NCBI GenBank assembly: GCA_022835495.1
Contig: BQOK01000001.1
Coordinates: 1,736,001 to 1,800,000 of the forward strand
Direction: 5' to 3'
DNA: 64,000 nt
Source: Oscillospiraceae bacterium
GTDB lineage: Bacteria > Bacillota > Clostridia > Oscillospirales > Ruminococcaceae
Shown here: positions 1-7,089 of the stretch, one piece after another
Numbering within the stretch: position 1 is the stretch's first letter
Layout: each line of letters opens with the position of its first letter
Notes under the pieces: generated by a model
The model's database searches: none
Told to the model about the DNA's origin: nothing
Seen by the model: only the letters and a program-made list of their open reading frames with translations
Translations under genes and position numbers: made by a program

Positions 1-124
1 GCGCCATGTCCGCCTCCTTTTCAGCAGGCATGGTACTGTTGGCTCCTGCTTTTCCTGCGCTGCATGCCGCCAAAAACAGGAGCAGAAGCCCGGCGGCTAT
101 GGTGAGCAACCATTTGTGTTTCAT
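1..124 (-). CDS. Putative lipoprotein, partial (N-terminus only)
   Basis: Only the first 41 codons lie in the window; the gene runs off the left edge. The ATG at 124 starts a lysine-bearing n-region, a leucine-rich hydrophobic stretch and a lipobox (LAAC, Cys 21), so the product should be exported and lipid-anchored. It lies 21 bp downstream of ccdA on the same strand. CcdA usually passes electrons to an extracytoplasmic thioredoxin-like protein, so a TlpA/ResA-type lipoprotein is the natural guess, but the catalytic domain is outside the window and this is inference only. Confidence 0.6.
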   Translation of the reverse strand, partial: MKHKWLLTIAAGLLLLFLAACSAGKAGANSTMPAEKEADMA

Positions 125-144
125 GGTGTGATTCCTTTCTGTGT

Positions 145-843
145 TCAACCAAAGATGGTGAGAATGCTGTTCAGGTGGCCTGTCATCAGCAGGATACCCA
201 TCAGGATGATGACAATGCCGCCTGCGATCTCGAGCTTTTGCAGATATTTGCCGAGCCTTTTGACCTTGGTCAGGAGAAGGTCGGAAAAAAGGGCCAGCGC
301 CAGAAAAGGCACCAAAAAGCCCAGCGAGTAGACGGCCATGAGCAGCCCGCCGTACAGCGGCTGGCTGCTGGTGGCTGAAAAAGCCAGCACAGCGCCCAAA
401 ACGGGGCCGATGCAGGGGGTCCAGCCAAAGCTGAAGGTAAGACCCAGCAGGAAAGAACCGAGAAAATCGCCCTTGCGGGAGCGCTCCAATTCCACTTTTT
501 TCTGGTAAGAGAGCTGCCTGATATGGATCAGCCCTGTTTGATGGAGGCCCAAAACGATGACGATGAGCCCCATCACGACCATAAAAAACCTGCTGCCGAT
601 TACTGCGCCCAGCGCCCCGGCGCCGAAGCCCAAAAGAACAAAACACACCGAGATCCCCGCCACAAACAGCGCGCTTTTCACAAGGACCCGCAGCCTGCGC
701 CGGGCGGCTGTTTCCGGCTTGGCTGCCCCGCTGAATGCGAATTGTGAGAGGTAAACAGGAAGCAGCGGCAGCACGCAGGGAGAGAAAAATGACAGCAGGC
801 CCGCTGCCAGCACTGTGCCCAGATAAAGCGTTTGGGTGCCCAT
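145..843 (-). CDS. ccdA: Cytochrome c biogenesis protein CcdA (thiol-disulfide electron carrier)
   Basis: A 232-residue polytopic membrane protein of the CcdA/DsbD-beta family, which carries reducing power from cytoplasmic thioredoxin across the membrane to extracytoplasmic thiol proteins. The two family cysteines are visible in Pro-Cys contexts: SPCVLPLLP (Cys 23) and WTPCIGP (Cys 144). About six hydrophobic segments are present. I chose the ATG at 843, which follows an AAAGGGGTG ribosome-binding site; an upstream in-frame Met at 879 lacks one. The downstream partial lipoprotein gene is probably its redox partner. A role in sporulation or in extracytoplasmic redox homeostasis is possible; cytochrome c maturation is less likely in a strict anaerobe. 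Confidence 0.9.
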   Translation of the reverse strand: MGTQTLYLGTVLAAGLLSFFSPCVLPLLPVYLSQFAFSGAAKPETAARRRLRVLVKSALFVAGISVCFVLLGFGAGALGAVIGSRFFMVVMGLIVIVLGLHQTGLIHIRQLSYQKKVELERSRKGDFLGSFLLGLTFSFGWTPCIGPVLGAVLAFSATSSQPLYGGLLMAVYSLGFLVPFLALALFSDLLLTKVKRLGKYLQKLEIAGGIVIILMGILLMTGHLNSILTIFG

Positions 844-985
844 ACGCTTCACCCCTTTCTGATTTGATACACTGAGCATATACCTGTGGGCGAAGAATTG
901 TAATGGATCCGCTTTCGCTGTTTCTTTGATTTCTTTGGATGGGGAAGGCGGGAGGCTTTTGGAGGCGGGGGGCCTTATAAAAAAT

Positions 986-1028
986 AAACTGCATTTCAGG
1001 CCGGCAGCGCAGGCCTGAAATGCAGTTT
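986..1028 (-). terminator. Rho-independent terminator after the CRISPR array
   Basis: A perfect 17-bp stem (986-1002 with 1012-1028) around a 9-nt loop. Read on the minus strand it is followed by TTTATTTTTTATAAGG, so it stops leftward transcription. The array at 1123-2161 is read leftward and ends about 95 bp before it. Confidence 0.85.
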
Positions 1029-1122
1029 AAGATCGGTGCAGGGAACGGAGCGGGGGTCAAGCCGTTTTGGTTGACCATTCCCCAGGTGGAAGGGCGACAA
1101 AGGTCTTGAACATCCACTTGAA

Positions 1123-2161
1123 ATTTCTATCCACGCCCTCGTGAGGGAAGCGACATGTAACGACCATCGGTTTAACGTCCACAAAATAATTTCTATCCAC
1201 GCTCCCCGTGAGGGGAGCGACACGCTGGAAGACTATCTCGACCCCGCATACAAGTTATTTCTATCCACGCTCCCCGTGAGGGGAGCGACGGCCGCGGGCC
1301 GCCTTGTAATGGGTAGTATTAACTATTTCTATCCACGCTCCCCGTGAGGGGAGCGACTTTCCCGGCGGATGAGGCCGCAGGCTACGACGAATTTCTATCC
1401 ACGCTCCCCGTGAGGGGAGCGACCCTCCTGCTGGGTGTAGACCAACTTTTCGGGGTATTTCTATCCACGCTCCCCGTGAGGGGAGCGACGTCCACGCTCT
1501 GCCAATATGGCTCAGTGCACAGATTTCTATCCACGCTCCCCGTGAGGGGAGCGACCCGAATCCCTTGGTACCATTGGCGGTATGGTGATGATTTCTATCC
1601 ACGCTCCCCGTGAGGGGAGCGACATAGCGTAGACGTGCGGTACACCTATGATAGCGACATTTCTATCCACGCTCCCCGTGAGGGGAGCGACCGCTCCCTT
1701 CTCCGTCAATGGGCAAGCGACTTAAATTTCTATCCACGCTCCCCGTGAGGGGAGCGACCCCGCCGCTGCTGGCAGGCGCAGCGGGCAGCATGATTTCTAT
1801 CCACGCTCCCCGTGAGGGGAGCGACGCGCCCGCTCCTCCATCTCCTTGGCATATACAATGATTTCTATCCACGCTCCCCGTGAGGGGAGCGACCCTTGAA
1901 ATTTTAAAGGGCGAAATTGATTATAAGATTTCTATCCACGCTCCCCGTGAGGGGAGCGACTGCTACGACGCGCTGGAAAAATTCACTCGCGATATATTTC
2001 TATCCACGCTCCCCGTGAGGGGAGCGACCAAGAGCAAGTTGTTTGTTGTGGTTGATAGCGTTATTTCTATCCACGCTCCCCGTGAGGGGAGCGACGCGGG
2101 CGGCGTTCTTCAGCTGGGGCGATCTGTCATTTCTATCCACGCTCCCCGTGAGGGGAGCGAC
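1123..2161 (-). CRISPR. CRISPR array, 16 repeats / 15 spacers, type I-C-like repeat
   Basis: Repeats start at 1123, 1189, 1257, 1325, 1391, 1457, 1523, 1591, 1659, 1726, 1793, 1861, 1928, 1996, 2063 and 2129. Fifteen are identical 33-mers. In crRNA sense (minus strand) the repeat begins GTCGCTCCCC, has a 7-bp stem with a TCAC loop, and ends GTGGATAGAAAT, like known subtype I-C repeats. Spacers are 33-35 nt. The repeat at 1123-1154 is degenerate (32 nt, several changes), which marks the leader-distal end. The leader is therefore at 2162 and above, and transcription runs leftward. No cas gene lies within the window: the flanks are ccdA and tRNA-Leu/rmuC. Spacer targets were not searched. Confidence 0.97.
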
Positions 2162-2290
2162 TGCAAAATTGAACAATGATCCTTGAACTTGTTTGTGGAA
2201 AATTGGGGTCCACACATGGTTCTGTTTTAAATCTAATATAAAATTACAATTTTGTAAAGCTCATAAAAGGCTAAAAAGCTAAAACGTGCC
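2162..2290 (-). promoter_or_regulatory. CRISPR leader with candidate promoter
   Basis: An AT-rich stretch directly beside the conserved end of the array, as expected of a leader. On the minus strand a -35 TTTACA (2253-2258) and a -10 TAGATT (2230-2235) are 17 bp apart, about 70 bp before the first repeat. It should drive the pre-crRNA and carry the adaptation signals. Confidence 0.65.
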
Positions 2291-2494
2291 AAAATGCTTT
2301 TAGAAAACAGGTGCGAAAGCCATGGAAGTTTTCTGCCCACTTGGCTTTCGCACGAAAGGATATTTCATTTCACTGCGGCCATTTTTATGTTATTTCTCGG
2401 CTATCATAATTTGAGCGATCCTAGGTCCGGTAAGGTTAGCACCGGGCACATCGGCTTGTATAGGATGAAACGAACATGAATGAGCAAAGAGACC
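2291..2494. other. Non-coding stretch with inverted repeats, unidentified
   Basis: No credible ORF. Two structures are visible: a 12-bp perfect inverted repeat GTGCGAAAGCCA / TGGCTTTCGCAC (2311-2322 with 2342-2353), and a nested fold with an outer ATCCTA/TAGGAT pair (2418-2423 with 2461-2466) and an inner CCGGT/ACCGG pair (2427-2431 with 2441-2445). I do not recognise a known riboswitch or small RNA. It could be an outer part of the leader region, a small RNA on the plus strand ending at the 2495 terminator, or a remnant of lost DNA. Confidence 0.35.
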
Positions 2495-2533
2495 AAAAAG
2501 GAAGGCACGACCCTGGGTCGTGCCTTCCTTTTT
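2495..2533. terminator. Bidirectional terminator after tRNA-Leu
   Basis: A perfect 18-bp stem (2495-2512 with 2516-2533) with AAAAA/TTTTT at its ends. It abuts the encoded CCA of the tRNA gene, so it ends the tRNA transcript on the minus strand and can also stop plus-strand transcription from 2291-2494. Confidence 0.85.
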
Positions 2534-2617
2534 GGTGCGAGGGAGGGGACTTGAACCCCCATGGTATATACCACACGCACCTCAAACGTGCGCGTCTGCC
2601 GGTTCCGCCACCCTCGC
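2533..2617 (-). tRNA. tRNA-Leu(GAG)
   Basis: Read on the minus strand the acceptor begins GCGAGGG and pairs with CCCTCGC, followed by discriminator A and an encoded CCA. The anticodon stem CACGT/GCGTG holds the loop TTGAGGT, giving anticodon GAG. The long variable arm (pairing around GGTATATACC) and the T-loop GTTCAAGTC fit a class II leucine tRNA. A TTGACT-17-TAAAAT promoter precedes it. Confidence 0.92.
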
Positions 2618-2648
2618 GTATCTGGCGGCCCTTGCGGCCACGAATGCT

Positions 2649-2677
2649 ATTTTAGCAGAAACAAGGACCCAAGTCAA
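2649..2677 (-). promoter_or_regulatory. Promoter of tRNA-Leu
   Basis: On the minus strand -35 TTGACT (2677-2672) and -10 TAAAAT (2654-2649) are 17 bp apart, about 30 bp before the tRNA 5' end. The -35 overlaps the stop region of rmuC. Confidence 0.75.
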
Positions 2678-3849
2678 GAGGCAGAGGGCGGATCGGCGGG
2701 GAGAATTTGCGCGGGGTCATCGGCGCCGGGCAATTCGGTGACCTGGCGCAGCCGGCGCTGGATCTGCCTTGTGCGCACCCCCACCAGGTTTTCCAGCTCG
2801 CTGCTGGCCTGGTTCAGCCGCGCCTGGGTCTGCGCGAGCGCCTGGCCAAAGGTGTCGAACTCGGATTTTACGCTGCCCAGCACCTTCCACACCTCGCCGG
2901 AACGTTTTTGAATGGCAAGCGTTTTAAAGCCCATTTGCAGGCTGTTGAGCAGCGCCGCCATGGTGGTGGGCCCGGCCACCACGATCTTGAATTCCCGCTG
3001 CAGCCGCTCGGCAACGCCGCGGCGCACTACTTCGGCATACAGACCCTCGATGGGCAGAAACATCACGCCAAAATCGGTGGTGTAGGGAGGTGCGAGGTAC
3101 TTGTCGTGGATATCCTTGCCAAAGCCGCGCACCCGCTTTTCCAGCTCTTTGGCGGCCGTGTCCACCGCGGCCTTATCGCCCTGGTCGTAAGCGTCCAGCA
3201 GGGCGGAATAGGCGTCGATGGGAAATTTTGCGTCGATGGGCAGCAGCACCTCGCCGGCTTCGTCGCCGGGCAGGCGCAGGGCGTATTCCACCCGGTCGGC
3301 GCTGCCCGGCACGGTGGCTGCATTTTCGGTGTATTGCTCGGGAGCCAGAATCTGTTCCAAAATGGCGCCCAGCTGCACTTCGCCCAGAATGCCCCGGGTC
3401 TTTACATTGCTGAGAACCTTTTTCAGATCGCCCACGCCCGCGGCAAGGGTGCGCATTTCGCCCAGGCCTTTGTACACCATTTCCAGCTGCTGACTCACCA
3501 GCCCAAAGCTCTTTTGCAGCTTGTCTTCCAGGGTTTTCTGCAGCTTTTCGTCCACCGTCTGGCGGACCTCGGCCAGCCGCCGGTCGGTGCCCGCCTGCAT
3601 GGCGGAAAGGCGGACCTCCATGGTGGTGCGGATGCTTTCGAGCTTTTGTTCGGTCTGCACGGTGTTGGCCCCAAGGCCAGCCGCCACACTGCCGGCGAGC
3701 TCCTGCCGGGTCTGGCGGATCTCGGCCAGCAGGTCCTGGCGCACCTTTTCCAGATCTTCGCCTGAAAGCCCGGGCTTTGGACGTTTTAAAAGGCCCGCAA
3801 GGCCCAGCAGGCATGCCAGAAGTGCGAAAATAAGCGTTGCAAGTTCCAT
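2674..3849 (-). CDS. rmuC: DNA recombination protein RmuC homologue
   Basis: 391 residues. An N-terminal hydrophobic anchor (about 1-16) is followed by a charged coiled-coil (about 40-150) and the RmuC domain, with family segments such as KTRGILGEVQLGAIL, LPIDAKFP and LNSLQMGFKTLAI. RmuC proteins limit inversions at repeats and are related to restriction-type nucleases; the exact activity is unsettled. The ATG at 3849 has an AGGAGAAAG site; reading-frame sequence further upstream is not family-like. It is the only gene in its transcription unit. Confidence 0.9.
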   Translation of the reverse strand: MELATLIFALLACLLGLAGLLKRPKPGLSGEDLEKVRQDLLAEIRQTRQELAGSVAAGLGANTVQTEQKLESIRTTMEVRLSAMQAGTDRRLAEVRQTVDEKLQKTLEDKLQKSFGLVSQQLEMVYKGLGEMRTLAAGVGDLKKVLSNVKTRGILGEVQLGAILEQILAPEQYTENAATVPGSADRVEYALRLPGDEAGEVLLPIDAKFPIDAYSALLDAYDQGDKAAVDTAAKELEKRVRGFGKDIHDKYLAPPYTTDFGVMFLPIEGLYAEVVRRGVAERLQREFKIVVAGPTTMAALLNSLQMGFKTLAIQKRSGEVWKVLGSVKSEFDTFGQALAQTQARLNQASSELENLVGVRTRQIQRRLRQVTELPGADDPAQILPADPPSAS

Positions 3850-4004
3850 AGCTTTCTCCTTGATAAAAGGGGGATAAGTGCCCCGTAACCGGCATAGGAA
3901 TATAGGGAAAAGCCCCCGCCCAGCGGGGTGCCGGCTGCCGGCTACATACAAGTATACGTGGTTTGCCGGGCCAAATCAATATAAGAAAACAGGGGATGGA
4001 ACAA

Positions 4005-4820
4005 ATGAATTTTTCGCTCAAAGGCAAAAAAGCGTTTTGGGCCGCGGGCTGGCTTGTTTGCTGTGCGGCCGCGGCGGGGGCCATGCTGTGGGCGGCACGC
4101 GCAGCCACCGTTGGCTGCGCCCAAAAAGACCTGACCCGCGTTCCGGTGGCCGGGGTGGTGGCAGCGGCGAATTCCGGCAGCGAGGTACAGCAGGAAAAAC
4201 GCGTTTTCCTTACCTTTGACGACGGCCCCAGCAAGACCACTGAAAAGATATTGGACGTGCTGAAAGAAAAGGGAGTACCGGCCACTTTTTTTGTGATTGC
4301 GGCCCCAAACAATGAAGAGAATATGCCCACCATTCAGCGGGCGGTGGAAGAGGGGCACCAGATCGCACTGCACAGCTGCAGCCACGAATACAAAAAGATC
4401 TACAGCAGCCCCGCCGCCTATTGGGCCGATATCAAGCAGCTGAGGGAGAAGATCAGCCCTTATGTGGATGTGGAAAGCATTCACTGGCTGCGCTTTCCGG
4501 GGGGCAGCACAAACACCGTGAGCCACAGATACGGCGGCAGCGGAATCATGAAATCGCTCAAGGCCGAAGCGGAGGAAAAAGGGTATCATTATGTGGACTG
4601 GAACGTGTGTGCAGAGGATGCGGTGGGCGGGCACCCCAGCGCCGACACCATTTATAACAATGTGATCCGCGAGGCGAAGGGGCATGACACCTGTGTTGTT
4701 TTGATGCACGACACGAAAGCCACCAAGACGACGGCCGAGGCGCTGCCGCAGATCATCGACTGGTTTACCGAGCAGGGGTACCGCTTTTGCAAAATCGACG
4801 AGCTGGACAAACAGATCTGA
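4005..4820 (+). CDS. Polysaccharide deacetylase (NodB domain, PdaA-like), membrane-anchored or secreted
   Basis: 271 residues with an N-terminal hydrophobic segment (about 10-32) and a carbohydrate esterase family 4 domain. The metal and catalytic motif TFDDGP is at 70-75 and the second metal motif HSCSH is at 123-127. Further motifs are RFPGGSTN, VDWN and LMHDT. Such enzymes N-deacetylate peptidoglycan sugars (PdaA for spore cortex lactam formation, PgdA for lysozyme resistance); the substrate here is not shown. The ATG at 4005 has AGGGG 9 bp upstream; an earlier ATG at 3996 would lack a spaced site. Confidence 0.88.
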   Translation: MNFSLKGKKAFWAAGWLVCCAAAAGAMLWAARAATVGCAQKDLTRVPVAGVVAAANSGSEVQQEKRVFLTFDDGPSKTTEKILDVLKEKGVPATFFVIAAPNNEENMPTIQRAVEEGHQIALHSCSHEYKKIYSSPAAYWADIKQLREKISPYVDVESIHWLRFPGGSTNTVSHRYGGSGIMKSLKAEAEEKGYHYVDWNVCAEDAVGGHPSADTIYNNVIREAKGHDTCVVLMHDTKATKTTAEALPQIIDWFTEQGYRFCKIDELDKQI

Positions 4821-4990
4821 AAGCGATGCGGAGCAAAAGAATGAAACCTTGCGGCTTTGTAAACTTTTTGGGAAATTTGGCAGGAGCGCGGGGCGCTCCA
4901 ATTGTAAAACCTTATAAAATGGTGTATCATAGTAAGGTCAATGGCTTGTGCCATTGGCCTTATTTTGATGAGGGAAAGGGGTTTTGCGGC

Positions 4991-5857
4991 TTGTTCGGCT
5001 ACGTTACCCCCGCAAAGCCCGAGATGAAGGTCAGGGAGTTTGAGAGCTACAGGTCGGTGTATTGCGGCCTGTGCAAGCAATTGAAGCGGGATTACGGCTT
5101 TGCAAGCCGCATGCTGCTGAACTATGACCTGGTCACAGTGGCGCTTTTGGCCGACGGCCTTTCCGGAGAGGAGGGGCGTCCCTGCGCACAGAGGTGTATC
5201 GCAAGCCCGCTGCGCAAGCGCTGTATGCTGCAGGAAACCCGGGGGCTGCGGCTGGCGGCGGCGGCGCTGGTGCTGCTGAGCTGGTATAAGCTGGCCGACG
5301 ACGTGGCCGATGAAACCCTGGGAAAGCGCCTTGCCGCGCGCGCTGCGCGCCTGGCACTGCGCGGGGCACACAAAAAGGCGGCGGCGGCGTTTCCTGATCT
5401 GGACGGATGCCTTGCCGCCGAAACTGCCCGCCAGCAGAAACTGGAGGCGGAGCAAAGCCAAAACCCGGACGAGGCGGCGGAACCCACAGGCCGCATGACG
5501 GGGGCGATCTTTGCGCTGTGTGCCGAAAACGAGGCCCAGGTGCACATTTTGCAGCGGCTGGGGTTGTTTTTGGGCAAGATCCTTTACTGGCTGGATGCGG
5601 CCGAGGATTATGGGAAGGATGCGGAAAAGGGCCGTTACAACGTGTTCCGGCTGGCGGGCCTTGAGCAGGCGCAGGCGGTGGAGCGCACAAAAGTGCTGTG
5701 CCGCATGGCGGCGGGCGAAGCTGCCCGCTGTTACAACCTGCTGGATCTCCGGCTGAACCGGCCGATTTTGGACAACATCATTTTTTTGGGGCTTCCCGCC
5801 AGCATTGTGCGGGCCGGGCAGCCGCCCCAGCATACCAAACACGCGGCGATCGCCTGA
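4991..5857 (+). CDS. DUF5685 family protein
   Basis: 288 residues from a TTG start at 4991, which has GGGAAAGGGG 8-10 bp upstream and makes the protein begin with the family-like (M)FGYVTP. A reading frame open from 4787 is probably not translated that far. The motif YCGLCKQLKRDYG (about 24-36) supplies two Cys spaced C-x2-C, with more Cys near CAQRC and RCML, suggesting metal binding. The middle is alanine-rich helix. Function is unknown in this family. It is followed at 25 bp by the J-domain-like gene and then two membrane protein genes, so it probably works with them at the membrane. Confidence 0.75.
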   Translation: MFGYVTPAKPEMKVREFESYRSVYCGLCKQLKRDYGFASRMLLNYDLVTVALLADGLSGEEGRPCAQRCIASPLRKRCMLQETRGLRLAAAALVLLSWYKLADDVADETLGKRLAARAARLALRGAHKKAAAAFPDLDGCLAAETARQQKLEAEQSQNPDEAAEPTGRMTGAIFALCAENEAQVHILQRLGLFLGKILYWLDAAEDYGKDAEKGRYNVFRLAGLEQAQAVERTKVLCRMAAGEAARCYNLLDLRLNRPILDNIIFLGLPASIVRAGQPPQHTKHAAIA

Positions 5858-5881
5858 GGGCGGGCGCGGAAAGGAACAGAA

Positions 5882-6517
5882 ATGGACGCATACAAAGTAC
5901 TGGGCATTGCCCGCGGCGCCGGGGAAGACGAGGTGAAAGCCGCCTACCGTGCCCTGGCACAGAAATACAACCCGGAAAATTACGAGGCGGGCCCGCTGCG
6001 GCAGGATGCTGAACAAAAGATGGACGAACTGAACCAGGCGTTCGACGCTGTGATGAGCGAGCTGCGGGGCGGCGCGCCGGCCAGCGGAGAGCCGGTGCAG
6101 CAGGCGCAGCCCGGGCAGAACGGACCCCAGGGTGCGCAGGGCAGCCTGCCCGAAATACGCGCCCTGATCCAGCAGGGAAGGGCGGACGAAGCCCTGGCAC
6201 AGCTGCAGGCCATTCCGAACGGCCCGGCGAACGCAGAGTGGAATTTTTTGATGGGAAGCGCTTACTATTATAAGGGCTGGCTCACCGAGGCCCTGCGCTA
6301 TTTCCAGGAGGCGTGCCGGCTGGCGCCCTCCAACCGGGAATATGCGGCTGCGCTGCACAATTTGCAGAGCAGCGCGGGCGGCCAGATGCCCGGCAACCCT
6401 TATGGGGCTTACGGAAACGGCGCGCAGGCCAATGCGGTGGGCTGCAGCTGCTGCGATATGTGCACGGCCATGATGTGCATGGACATGTGCTGCGGCTGCG
6501 GCGGGAACGGGTGCTGA
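5882..6517 (+). CDS. J-domain-like protein with TPR-like middle and Cys-rich tail; HPD motif absent
   Basis: 211 residues. Residues 1-64 resemble a DnaJ J domain (YKVLGIARGAGEDEVKAAYR, later LNQAFDAVM), but the invariant His-Pro-Asp is replaced by Asn-Pro-Glu at 30-32 (KYNPEN). HPD is needed to stimulate DnaK, so classical co-chaperone activity is doubtful. Residues about 100-170 look like TPR helices (WNFLMGSAYYYKGWLTEALR). The last 24 residues hold ten Cys (CSCCDMCTAM...CCGCGGNGC), a likely metal or thiol cluster. It lies 4 bp before the next membrane gene, consistent with translational coupling. Function unknown. Confidence 0.75.
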   Translation: MDAYKVLGIARGAGEDEVKAAYRALAQKYNPENYEAGPLRQDAEQKMDELNQAFDAVMSELRGGAPASGEPVQQAQPGQNGPQGAQGSLPEIRALIQQGRADEALAQLQAIPNGPANAEWNFLMGSAYYYKGWLTEALRYFQEACRLAPSNREYAAALHNLQSSAGGQMPGNPYGAYGNGAQANAVGCSCCDMCTAMMCMDMCCGCGGNGC

Positions 6518-6521
6518 GAAA

Positions 6522-7064
6522 ATGCGAAAACGGCAGAGCGGGCGGATCGCTTTGTGCGGGGTCATGTGCGGTTTGTCGATCGTGATGATGCTCAGCGGCA
6601 GCATCATTCCCTTCGCCACTTTTTGTGCGCCTGCCATTGGGGGCATTTTGCTGATGCCGGTGGCGGTGGAGTGCGGTATGAAATTGGCCTGGGTCTGTTA
6701 CGGTGCGGTGGCGGCGCTGAGCCTGCTGTTTGTGCCGGACAAGGAAATGGCGGCGATCTTTGTATTCCTGCTGGGATATTACCCGCTGCTGAAGGCATAT
6801 ATCGAACGGGCAAAGCACCGGCCGGTGCGCTTTGTGGTCAAGGCCGCAGTGTTCAACGGCGCGGTGTTCGCCATGTATGGGGCGCTGCTGTACCTCTTTC
6901 CGCTGCAATATATCGTGCAGGAGTTCGCGTCCACCGCAAAGCCCATGCTGGCGCTGCTGATCCTGCTGGGGAATTTGTGCTTTTGGATCTACGATGCAGC
7001 CCTGGCAAATATCCTGCAGCTGTATGTGATAAAACTCAAGCCCAAGCTCGCACATATTCTGTGA
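6522..7064 (+). CDS. Integral membrane protein of unknown function
   Basis: 180 residues with about five hydrophobic segments (for example GVMCGLSIVMMLSG, LGYYPLLKAY, LLILLGNLCFWIYDAALA). Size and topology recall S components of ECF transporters or other small Firmicute membrane proteins, but I see no diagnostic motif and do not assign a substrate. It begins 4 bp after the J-domain-like gene and precedes the AI-2E family gene by 25 bp, all on the same strand. Confidence 0.7.
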   Translation: MRKRQSGRIALCGVMCGLSIVMMLSGSIIPFATFCAPAIGGILLMPVAVECGMKLAWVCYGAVAALSLLFVPDKEMAAIFVFLLGYYPLLKAYIERAKHRPVRFVVKAAVFNGAVFAMYGALLYLFPLQYIVQEFASTAKPMLALLILLGNLCFWIYDAALANILQLYVIKLKPKLAHIL

Positions 7065-7089
7065 ATGACCAAAAAGGAGCTTTGCGCCC

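Noticed and set aside
996-2215. Several open frames over the CRISPR array encoding repeated SLPSRGAWIEI-like or LSTLPVRGAT-like peptides
   Set aside because: They are translations of the 33-bp repeats and spacers; no ribosome-binding sites and they change with each repeat.
2274-2494. A small cas-like gene or reverse transcriptase remnant next to the CRISPR leader
   Set aside because: Only a 61-codon frame (2294-2479) with no ribosome-binding site or motif is present.
4652-6646. A 664-codon minus-strand open frame
   Set aside because: Antisense to the deacetylase, DUF5685 and J-like genes, all of which have family matches and ribosome-binding sites.
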